Assembly (NCBI GenBank): GCA_035222895.1
Contig: JAVYIG010005292.1
Span: 62,001-126,000 of the forward strand
Source: Strongylocentrotus droebachiensis
Taxonomy: Eukaryota; Echinodermata; Echinoidea; Camarodonta; Strongylocentrotidae
Length of the DNA: 64,000 bases
Direction of reading: 5' to 3'
Made by a program: the position numbers and the translations under genes. Below are positions 24,801 through 34,900 of this stretch, piece by piece; positions within the stretch are counted from its first letter, which is position 1; every line of letters begins with the position of its first letter. The notes below the pieces were generated by a model that saw nothing but the letters and a program-made list of their open reading frames with translations, was not told the DNA's origin and did no database searches.

Positions 24801-25217
24801 GAATTAAGAAATAAGAAACAGGGAAAGAGAGAAGAAATGAATCATTAAGGCTGAATGTGGACTGATCGACTTATTAGTGCTGATTTTTGATCATACGTAG
24901 AATATTTTCAAGATAGTTTAGGTCTAGCGCCATCACACGGCAAATTAGTTACAATGTTATGTTTATTTATACGGAACTCGTGCATGTTGCTGATATTGAG
25001 AGAATCTGTCTTGTGAACGAGTCATAAAATCTCATCTTTATTCCCATAACAAAAAATAAAGGACTTATCATTTTGATGAAGAATCGAAGTTCCTAGGTAA
25101 GCTATTTCTGTTTTCATTATTTTGGTAGTTTTGGTATAATTAAATTGAACACTGCACTGGTAATTTGTATGCTGGTAGGTTTTCGCGATTGTGTAACTTG
25201 ACTTGTTCAGTGTGTGT
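24801..25217. other. Unassigned spacer
   Basis: A+T-rich sequence between the GAA microsatellite and the palindromic element. No coding or RNA feature seen. Confidence 0.5.
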
Positions 25218-25226
25218 GTCAATGCC

Positions 25227-26137
25227 TAGACCGAAAGCTTCAGTCTCTATAATCGTCGGTTGTTCCACTGAGACTACGTCTGGCTCCACTAGACCTCGGT
25301 TATACAGACTGAACGACTGCCTATACCACCACACGTTGAAGATATCACGGCTAGATTTTAGCCGTTAGGCCCCTCCCACAAACATGACAAACTTGCCACG
25401 GCCGTATTGTTATGCCCCCAAAATCCCCCAAAATGTCATTTTACCTCGTGCATATCCAAATTTCAATTAGGCCTAGGCTATAATACATCGGTTCCACTTA
25501 CTAACTTGATTGAAATAATCCGTTTAATGGTCCCTTTTAAGGAAATTATGGGTCAAAATCGACATCCATGTTGAAAATCTTGCAAGCCGTGTTGTACTCT
25601 CGCTGCCGTCAATCTCATCCCTTCTAGTCTACGCCGAAGGCAAAATGATTATGAAGGAAAAACTGTGATAACGCCATTACGAACGTGTAGATGGCGCACA
25701 GTTTTTCCTTCATAATCATTTTGCCTTCGGCGTAGACTAGAAGGGATGAGATTGACGGCAGCGAGAGTACAACACGGCTTGCAAGATTTTCAACATGGAT
25801 GTCGATTTTGACCCATAATTTCCTTAAAAGGGACCATTAAACGGATTATTTCAATCAAGTTAGTAAGTGGAACCGATGTATTATAGCCTAGGCCTAATTG
25901 AAAGTTGGATATGCACGAGGTAAAATGACATTTTGGGGGATTTTGGGGGCATAACAATACGGCCGTGGCAAGTTTGTCATGTTTGTGGGAGGGGCCTAAC
26001 GGCTAAAATCTAGCCGTGATATCTTCAACGTGTGGTGGTATAGGCAGTCGTTCAGTCTGTATAACCGAGGTCTAGTGGAGCCAGACGTAGTCTCAGTGGA
26101 ACAACCGACGATTATAGAGACTGAAGCTTTCGGTCTA
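25227..26137. mobile_element. 911-bp near-perfect palindrome with 9-bp target duplication
   Basis: Left arm 25227-25667 and right arm 25697-26137 are reverse complements over 441 bp with no indel. By eye I found one mismatch, in the TTTC/AAAG area near 25468. The loop is 29 bases and itself contains CGCCAT..ATGGCG. The ends are TAGACC and GGTCTA. The 9-mer GTCAATGCC lies directly outside both ends (25218-25226 and 26138-26146). Nine-bp duplications with long inverted repeats are typical of Mutator-like and Foldback elements. No transposase is present, so it is non-autonomous. The near-identity implies recent insertion or gene conversion between arms. Confidence 0.92.
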
Positions 26138-26146
26138 GTCAATGCC

Positions 26147-26457
26147 ATGCCATCTCTCTCTGTTGTTGTCCCTCCGCTTTTCGGAGATCAGTGAGTGCAG
26201 GATGCGGTTACCGGCGGTAGGCCTATAGTCAAAGGAAGGTAGGCCTACAGTACTACTAAAGCCTAAAGGTTGACTAGAATATTAACTCACTTCTTAGTTG
26301 TTACTCACTTGATCCAGGAGTGTTCACTCTCAGTCTCATGCTAGAGAGCTCCAGAGCTTGTTTATGTAAACGATTCAAACGGCGGGGTTGACCGTAATAA
26401 TAATTGGGTCACATTTTTTTATTTTAATGGGTCTAAATCATGTCAGTAGTAGATCTC
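26147..26457. other. Unassigned spacer
   Basis: Contains TAGGCCTA-type motifs and no recognisable gene. It resumes the sequence interrupted by the palindrome. Confidence 0.5.
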
Positions 26458-26459
26458 TA

Positions 26460-26886
26460 GGGGCGCTGGTCAGAAAATAAGGATCTTCTTCGTAAACGTG
26501 GACAAATGCGTCCCCAAAAATAATGATCGTCCTCATTTTCACAGACTTTCATAATATTTCCGATCCTCGCGTTGGCAATGCGAAAAAGGATTCTGCGATG
26601 ATTTTCTTCATGCATTTTAGTTTAGGCCTACATTGACTTTGTACAGAGACTTTCACGTTATGAGCGATAAATCCTCGGGAAGACAGACAACCCATAAAAA
26701 TAGACGGTGAACTGGGATTATTTTCTTATGCTGGATCCGTTTTTCGCATCCCCAGGTCCCAGCAGGAACCCCAGAGCGCTAATGAAAACAAACGATCCTT
26801 ATTTTTAAGACACATTTTTTCCGCCTTTACAAGGATATCCTTGTTTATGCGGGCAGCGGACAATCCTCATTCTCAGACCAGCGCCC
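26460..26886. mobile_element. MITE with GGGCGCTGGTC ends
   Basis: The ends GGGGCGCTGGTCAG and CTCAGACCAGCGCCC are inverted, with TA directly outside each (26458-26459 and 26887-26888). The repeats extend with mismatches to about 28 bp (AAAATAAGGATC and GACAATCCTCATTCT). The interior includes ACTTTCACGTTATGAGCGAT, AAATCCTCGGGAAGACAGAC and AACCCATAAAA. Non-coding. Confidence 0.8.
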
Positions 26887-27029
26887 TACTGATAAGTACA
26901 GTATTACTTACAATGGTTTTTCGTCTCCTCTGGGCTTCTTTCGAACCATTTGAAATTATAATTTGAAGAAATTTTTGATGGGGAAAAAGGGTGATTATCT
27001 GTCCTAACCTGACGGTTTATCCATGTTGT

Positions 27030-27412
27030 ATAAACGAGGTTCGTCTTTGATAAAGGGGACAGACCGTACAGACGAGTCCTACAATAAGGGTCGTCCGCAT
27101 TTTCGCGGACAATTCTTACATACATGTACATGTACATGTATATCGATCCGCTCGTTGGCAATGCAAATGATGCTCCTTGATGCATTTCACACTTTATACT
27201 TTGTACAGATACTTTCACGTTATGAACGATAAATCCTCGGGAAGACGGACAACCCATAAAAGTAGACAGTGAAACGAGGCAATTTTATAACCGTTCCGCG
27301 GAAACTGTTTTTCGCTTTGCCAGCTTGTGGATCGGGAACACTCCCAGAGCTCTGAAGAAAAAAAATCCTTATTTTTTAGGACGCGTCTGTGTCTATTTTA
27401 GGGCCCAAAATC
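27030..27412. mobile_element. Diverged second copy of the GGGCGCTGGTC MITE
   Basis: It shares GTTGGCAATGC, CTTTCACGTTATGAACGATA, AATCCTCGGGAAGACGGACA and ACCCATAAAA with 26460-26886 in the same orientation, and ends near TTTTAGGGC. The ends are eroded, and an ATGTAC repeat (27122-27142) has expanded inside it, which suggests an older insertion. Confidence 0.7.
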
Positions 27413-28810
27413 TAGTGATGCAATTGCCAGACAGTACCGGTAATCTTTTTCAATCATTGTTATTGATCGGTGATTGGAATTTATTATCCGATTTCACCTG
27501 ATCGGCCCTGATCGGCCCCTGATCCAATGATCGGTTCCTGATCCAATGATCGGTTACAATTCATTCAGAAATTTAAAAGTTTCATGCTGCAAAACAATTG
27601 CATCACAAACGCCTTGCATACTGTATCAATAAATATTTACAATTTATGAATGTTTTTGTTTGCAAAAGTGTCTGGTTTAAAGTAGAATATACCGGTACAT
27701 GTAGACGGGGGAATAAAAATCACTGAAATGAAAAATGAAAGAAATAAACAAAGATTGCATGAGTAAAGTTGGAAAAAGGGGGTACAGTGTAAAATAAATT
27801 AAATGTTTAATAGAAGAGTTCAAAAGAGAAACACAAGAAAACATGTCAAAGTGGATGGAATAAGAATGTGATAGAAAGAGAAAAAAAAAGAGAGATACCC
27901 CCCCCCCCCCCCCAAGGAAATAGATACAATAAATTTACATACCAGGTATATGGAAATAAAGGCACACAACTGATACAAGGGTAGATAAAAAGAGAATATA
28001 TGAAAGGCAAAAAACAGAAATTTGTAACCAAAATGAAAAATACAGGTACATGTACATCTAGGCCTACAGTGTAGACTGTAGAAAACAAAACAAAAAAGAA
28101 AGAAAAGGAAAGTACATTAGTGTGAGAAGAAGATTTAGAATTGCAGCTGGGGAAGAATTAAAAGATTACATGTACGTAGGGAGGTAAAGATAAACAAACA
28201 AAAAAAGGATTAGAAAAGGTGAAAGGGGAGGGAAGAAAGCAAAGAAGTTCAGTGGGTCATAACAAAATTGTATGAGTACACTCTATTGGAGTAAATTTAA
28301 ACTTGCACAGTGTTCATGTATTGTACATGACACCTCTGTATTATATCCCTCCAAAGTTCATTCTGAACTGATATTTACGTGTAGTTTAGTTGGCAGCTCA
28401 AGTTATTTTTTTAGGGTGGAGTCTTGAAAGAAATGTACATGTAGGTAAACGGCCTGAATTACTCAACCCCTGATCTTCATTTCCCCCACACTAATCCTAC
28501 ATGTAGTGCTCATTTGATTCCTCATTTGATTCAAATTTGGCCAAGTCAACATTCTATAAAACTAGAAAATTTGTCAGTTTTAATTGCCTTCTTCCTGCAT
28601 TTTTGCTGAATTATATGCTAAAATATGTTCATTGGTCACTAAAATATAATTTGTAAAATGAGAAGGAACTACAGCCTACATGTATATCTCATCACTATTG
28701 AGTTCTTATTTTAATATGATCCTTTTATTTCATGTGTATAATTACATGTATACCTGAGCATGTACAGTGTCAACCTCCTTTTGAAATTGAATATCTACAA
28801 TTTACGGTAC
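27413..28810. other. Intergenic; short tandem repeat and poly-C tract
   Basis: 27470-27555 has a short tandem of CCTGATC(C/G)..ATGATCGG units. 27898-27914 is a 16-17-base poly-C. The rest is A+T-rich with ACATGTA words. No gene seen. Confidence 0.5.
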
Positions 28811-29201
28811 TTAAAGTGACTCAGTAATATTGCCTCAGATTTTGAAACAAAATCCTGGATTTAGCTCATGCTGCAGTCATTATTATCAACCTTTAGGTCA
28901 GTCAGGAATCCCATGATTTTTACAAGCCGATCGGCTGTCTGATTATCAAGATATCTATGATTGGAAATTGAAATTGAAATTTTCGTTTTTCTTACAGTTT
29001 TTATAACACTACTAGGGAAAATGAATATGGTAAAACCGGTCACTCAAAATATTTTTAATTTGTGAGGCATGGTCATTTTGAAGTGCAATTATTTTAGGGC
29101 TTCAATATTAAACTGACATACTGTATAAAGCACAGACACTGATAACGTGTAGGGCCATGCATCTCAGATTTACCGGTAACATTGTTAAATGATGCTAATA
29201 A
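28811..29201 (+). mobile_element. MITE family A, copy 2
   Basis: Same family as 3820-4207 (reverse) and 44925-45317. It contains CTCAGATTTTGAAACAAAAT, CCTGGATTTAGCTCATGCTG, GTCAGTCAGGAA, TTTTACAAGCCGATCGGCTG and TGCATCTCAGATTTA in the same order. The ends are the most eroded of the three copies. Confidence 0.8.
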
Positions 29202-29812
29202 AGCAAGATGTACATTAATAACAGTCATTATAAATGCTAAATTTCCTATTTAGTAGATCAATTATCAACCTGTTGAAAACCTATCTACATGTACAGTTTG
29301 TATGCCATTTCCTTCATGGCAAATTTCCTCTAAAAAGATTGTACATGTAGGCCTATACTGACTGTTGAAGGATAAGGAGCCACTTAAAAGGAAGGAAAAT
29401 TATGAAAACTTGAAATGTTGCCAGATGTTCAAGATCGACATGTCAAGCACAACTGTATGTAGATCATATTATCCAATTGTTGTACATAAATATCTCAAGG
29501 AAGAAACTATGCAAGCCTTTGTTTAACATTTCTGCACTTACCGGTATTGGCAGGTGGCCACCACATACTGTACTTGGAGATAAAAAAAACCTTTGTGTAC
29601 ATTATGCAAATGAATATATTCCAGAGTGAAACGTTGACTTTAGATTCTTTGTTTCATTGATAATTTAGGCTTAAAATATATTCTATATAATTATATTTCA
29701 TGGATATTTACCTCTTTTATGTTTCTGGAAAAAATAACAACATGGAATATTTATAGGCCAAACATACATGTAGTGTTTAACCAATACCATACATGTACAT
29801 GCAGGTACCGTA
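29202..29812. other. Intergenic, nothing recognised
   Basis: A+T-rich sequence with scattered ATGTACATG words. No gene, RNA or clear repeat boundary seen. Confidence 0.5.
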
Positions 29813-31050
29813 TATGTGACCCGGCACCACAAAACCAACAAAAAGTCGCAACCAGCCATTCTCCGTAATCAGCTAAAATGTCAATTTAGGTGAAAAAAAT
29901 AGATTTTTGTTTTTTTGCATTTTCTGAAAGACTGGTCTTTTCTGTACCTAGTATCAAAATTTGGAAGTCTAAAACATAGTAGAAGATGTGTTTTAAACGG
30001 TTTTTCTAGACCAGTTTTTTTCGCACAGCCTTCGGTCTCTTCCAAAATTTGATAACCTTTCCCGAGCGAAATTATCGTAGTCCGGAAATGGTCGGTCGTT
30101 GCTAACGGGTCGTGCTACGCGGGCTGTGATTGGTCCGTTATAGCAATCAGTGCGGCGCGTCATTTTGTTTGTATCCGCTTTCACATCCGAGTTCCAGATT
30201 TGCGTTCGTCTTATATTCTCCGTTAACGACTTCGAGTAGCTTGATTGTACATCACATATCCAGAATTTGTTGATCAAGAGTAAGAACATTATTATATTTT
30301 ATACATTTGAGAGTGACAAGTTGCGAAAAAGTCTACAACGTCGTTACAATGCCAGGTTTTGTACGTGAGCAGAGCCATGGGATGGTACTGGGGTGCACCA
30401 ACGCAGTCATAGTAAAAATACTTTGAACCTCCTGTGAGAAAGAAAACAGTATGGGAATTAAGTATAAAGCAAGTTCATAATGTGGTTACAAATAATTGCC
30501 CAGATGTATACAAAACAAGATAGGTGACAAGCAGTGTTATGTAAGGGGGAACAAAAAGACTCCGGGTCCACTATGAATAGGCATTGTCTAGTGCAGGTGT
30601 CTCGGCACTATGTTGCAGTTCACTTAATCTGTCCAATTACAACTCTATACATTTACAACATAATAACTTTTGAAAGACTTAAGTCCACACATTGAAACCT
30701 CAGAAACATAATGAACAGACTATGTTTGGCCAAATTTCAGCCTAATCTGAAAATCTCTTCATAGTGGTTGCTATGGCCTTTTGATTCACCCTTCTATTGA
30801 TTTCCCTGTGGTTTGCTTGCTCCGCATGCTTGAATAGCCCGAAACTTTAAAGCTCTCTTTCTCACAATTTAATACCAGTAACCTCCCTCACCAGCTCTTT
30901 TCATTCACTAAATTGAAAGGGTTAGGAAGCTTCAATTTGGACAAGTAATATACCATTTTAATGAGGAGAACTTCTTCTTTCATAATCAGATGAAATCAGG
31001 AAAATAATTTTTTGCAACTTTTTGGTGGTTTTGTGGTGCCGGGTCACATA
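29813..31050. mobile_element. 1.24-kb element with GTGACCCGGCACCACAAAAC ends
   Basis: The left end TATGTGACCCGGCACCACAA is repeated in reverse at the right end (…TTGTGGTGCCGGGTCACATA). The match runs about 40 bp with small differences (CCAACAAAAAGTCGC against CCACCAAAAAGTTGC). TA dinucleotides flank both sides. The interior has no intact ORF. A G+C-richer part (30050-30230) has CpGs and an inverted CCAAT box (GATTGGTCC), so it resembles a promoter. Its right end lies 0.8 kb upstream of the RNF13 start codon. Confidence 0.85.
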
Positions 31051-31293
31051 TATTGCAACATGTACATGTACATGTACATTGTACAAAGAAAATGGTTCAA
31101 CCTTCAACTTGTTCAACCTTCAAATTGTTCATTGTTAAAAGAAATGGTTCAACCTTCAAATTATAGGGCTGGATTTACTACACAAGGCTTAAATTTGGAG
31201 CTCATTTGAACACCTACATGTACAATGTACATGTACATGTACATGTACTGTACAGTAGCCTACAATGTAATGTACAGTCATGTAATGTGCATC

Positions 31294-31645
31294 GCTTCCA
31301 TTTGCAATTTGACATAATTGAATTGACTCACTTTTATTTTAATTAAAGAAAGAAGGCACCTGTTATTAAATATCAACATACTGTACACTTTGCAGACAGT
31401 GAATTAATCCATGCATTCCATTGTTTTCTTGATTTGGAAATCATTTGTTCACCTACAGTGTACTACAATTACAAGGTACTGTACAGTCATATAAATGTGT
31501 ACATTGCTTCCATTTGCAATTTGACATGATTGAATTGACTCACTTTTACTTTAATTAAAGAAAGAAGGCACCTGTTATTAAATATCAACATACTGTACAC
31601 TTTGCAGACGGTGAATTAATCCCTGCATTCCATTGTTTTCTTCAA
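31294..31645. repeat. 212-bp-spaced direct duplication upstream of RNF13
   Basis: GCTTCCATTTGCAATTTGAC at 31294 and at 31506 begins two copies of about 140 bp with only a few differences. Shared words are ATTGAATTGACTCACTTTTA, AATTAAAGAAAGAAGGCACC, TGTTATTAAATATCAACATA, CTGTACACTTTGCAGAC and CATTCCATTGTTTTCTT. The second copy ends about 50 bases before the CRE-like site. Confidence 0.85.
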
Positions 31646-31686
31646 ATTCATCCCTGCTTAGACTTTTCAAGCGGATGATCTCACTG

Positions 31687-31694
31687 TGACGTCA
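31687..31694 (+). promoter_or_regulatory. Consensus CRE (TGACGTCA) upstream of RNF13
   Basis: A perfect palindromic CREB/ATF site 159 bases upstream of the first in-frame ATG, in a locally CpG-richer stretch (31680-31830) that probably contains the transcription start. Function is inferred from the sequence only. Confidence 0.5.
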
Positions 31695-31796
31695 TCAGCC
31701 ATACGGATCGCGTCAGTTCATTGAGTAACGGAAAGCAGCTTGGCTTCTTTTAAAGCTCTCTGGCCAAGTTTGAAGACTCGTTGTACCTTCTCGAGC

Positions 31797-31802
31797 ATGT
31801 GA
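31797..31802 (+). promoter_or_regulatory. Start-stop upstream ORF (ATGTGA) in RNF13 leader
   Basis: An ATG immediately followed by TGA, 51 bases before the main ATG at 31853. Context is GAGC-ATG-T. If transcribed in the leader it would be a minimal upstream ORF able to hold a ribosome. Transcription of this stretch is assumed, not shown. Confidence 0.4.
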
Positions 31803-31852
31803 AGTAAAGCGAGGGAGCATTGAGTTTTATTAAAGAAGACAGGAATCAAAGA

Positions 31853-31969
31853 ATGATGTTGTTCTCATCGCATCCCCGCTATCAGATGAAGATGGACGTC
31901 GGACAGGTGGTCGTTGCCTTGGTCGTCCTCTGCACTGAGATCATGCAGATCACCGCTGATGTCATAGCT
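31853..31969 (+). CDS. RNF13: RNF13 exon 1: signal peptide
   Basis: 39 codons ending at GTGAGT. In-frame Met at codons 1, 2, 12 and 14. I chose the first ATG of the frame, since upstream codons to 31820 include no ATG. The hydrophobic core VGQVVVALVVLCTEIMQ follows MKMD, so initiation at codon 12 or 14 would give a more compact signal peptide. Phase 0 at the 3' end. Confidence 0.82.
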
Positions 31970-34900
31970 GTGAGTTCATTGCCCATTTTATTTTTTTATT
32001 TTTTTGTGTAAATCTGTGAATGTTCTTTACTGTAGTGTACAGTGAGTGTAGTACCGTATGTGTTTTCAAGCTTTTTGCCTTTATCAACCGCTTGATGTTT
32101 ATTATGAATCTAAAACACATGCTTGCAAATAATTATGCTGTTTTTACATACAGTACATGTACCAGGTACATGTACATATGGTGATCAAACTTTTTCTTTT
32201 TTTTGATGGTGGGGTTGGTGGGGTTGAATGAGGTTCGTACTGTACATGTACATGTACATGACACATGTACAGTGTACATGTACAATGTACTGTACATGTA
32301 AGTGTAAATTCATTGGAACAATGTTTTCACACACACAAAAAGATAAGGATAACGAACAGATGAAATCTGGTCTACTGTACATGTACATGTACATGTAACA
32401 GTTCATGTATGTAATGTATATTTTATTGTTCTTTAAACCAATAAAACAATTAAGAATTGTATCTGCATATATAACAAGAATATTGGACATTGTACTCTGT
32501 AGTCTGTACATGTACATGTACATGTACATGTAGTGCTATTGCCCAACCTGATTTTTAATATTGTTCATTTTGCTTGCTAAATAATACGGTAATGTATTAA
32601 ACCACTTAAACCGTTGTGTTGTTGACTTTTGGACACTGGGATTAGTACAATAACAATCTAGACAATATGACCTTTGCATTGATATGAAATTCAAACATAT
32701 TTATAATCAATGAATATCAACTTTATGCACAACTTCTTTTTATGAGCCTGTGGAGTCTGAGCATTTTACTTTATTAACCAGGCTTGCTTGGAAAACAGTA
32801 AAACAACCTATCTCGTCTGTCATCATCATCCTCAATTTCTGCCTTTGTATGGTCTCCCTGGAAACAGTTGCCATTGGCAACAACTCAACATGAGACTGTA
32901 CATGTAAAGGGGAAGTTGGAATGGAGAGAGCGTAATTAAAGAAAATAAAAAAGAGAATGATTGCATGCATTGGAGCATGTAGAGCAGATTGCTTTCCCAG
33001 AGGCATTGTGAATAACTATTACTCAGGGTCAATTTTTTTATTTGTGCTGGTATTATGGTTTACCGGGATACATATCATTACATACATGTACATGTAGGCC
33101 TACTGTACATGTACATGGCTCTTTCTATAAATAGAGGGCCCATGCAGTATTTCATGTAGGTGTGCTATACTTTTACTATTTTCTCACCCATGCATTGAGT
33201 ATTGTTTTTTTTCTTCATATATTTCAACAAAGTATTAATATAACATCCTTATGATGCATTGTCTGCAAAATGGATATCATTTTTATTTTTGTTATTTAAA
33301 AAATAATCCGTGGTTTCTCACCATGATTTCAAGCAAGAATTGTGACATTTTACTTTCCCATATTAAACTGCCTTTAAAACACTTAAATAATGTTTACTCT
33401 TGATTGCAGCACACAATACCACGTAAATTATCTACTTTGTTTCAACTTATCATGGTCTTTTCCCGTCGCTTAATGTCTAAAATTATTCGAGGTCGATTTG
33501 TTTACATACTGAACTTCGTAACATTTCGTTTCTCGATATGTTACGTCGGGACCGGACGCTATTGAATAGCGGTACAAAAAAAATCCGAGTCAACTCATCG
33601 GAAAACAAATACAAATCTTTCAAGAAAACAACAATGGGTTTATAAGAACTCTGACAGCATTTCTATGGCAGAGAATTTTCACAGAATTTCCAGAACTAAC
33701 ATCAACCAATAACACTTGGATTCTCGCAATTTTGTTACGAAGTGAACATTTGACAAACATGTCTGTTCGCCCCGAGTGAAGTTGACCATGGCGAATCGTA
33801 CCATTGTGAAGAATGCCAAATACCCAGCATGCTTAGAGGCAAGACTGTACCCCAACCATTTTTTCCTGTCTTCTACGTCATTTTATACGTGTGGTTTCCC
33901 CTCGTTACGACGGTAGAAATGTTACGAAGTGAGATACCAGTACAACTATTTTTGTGAATGAGTTCTGACCACTGATCTCTACCCAATTATTGGGTAGAGA
34001 TCAGTGGTTCTGACACGCTTCCCTCATTGGCTGCCGAAATATGTTAAACATTATTCCATTGTTCGTTACGAATAATGGACAGGCGCTCGTTTCTTTCATT
34101 TTTTACGATTTAATGACATTTGTGATTGAGAAACTTTTATTTTTAAGCAGTGGATATCAAATCTTTGTTACGAAGTATTCTAACTCGACAGTGGACTCGT
34201 CCACTTGCGTTGGGGGACACACCTATACACATGGGTCAATATATGATATGTTGCAGGAGCAGATTTGCTCATTAAATAATGTAATTGTCACTGTTGATAT
34301 AACACAGCAACGAAATAAAATATTCAATGAGTATTCCTCATTTTGTAACCCAAAAAGAGAATCTATAGCAGTAAAATAATCCAGGTACCCCCGCGAAACA
34401 TTCGCACCTCCCATTCATTGACCGAGCGACTGAGATCTGAGGCGACCGGACCCAGATTTCTGTTGTCAAATTCAGCCCAGAAAAGGTAAGTTACCGTGAA
34501 TTTCTGTTCTTTTCTTTGCATAATAAAATCGGCAGTAAAACTATGATCCATATTTTTGAAATCATGAGAATAACCATGCTTTTAATACTTATTATTTCAT
34601 TTCATTTCGTTTAATTTGCGAAGAAATTTGCTTTTGAGTCAAACCTTAATTACAGTCCCACATATTGAAAATTGTGTAACATGTAAGAGTTTGGCGCTAA
34701 TTCCCAAATTTTCCCGGCCATGCAGAAAAAGTAAAGGGATAAATACAAATAATGTCTTGCTCTTTTTGGCGTTGCCATGCTACGAAACTGAAGTATAGAT
34801 TTGTGTCGCAAGTTTGCATCATGAATTTGACTTTTGAAGTGTGTCGGTCACGCTGACTTGCAAGCAAGTTGTGTATAATTTAAACTATAAATTCAGTTCA

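Noticed and set aside
32185-32529. 114-codon - strand Met-Tyr-rich frame
   Set aside because: Made by ATGTAC hexamer repeats.
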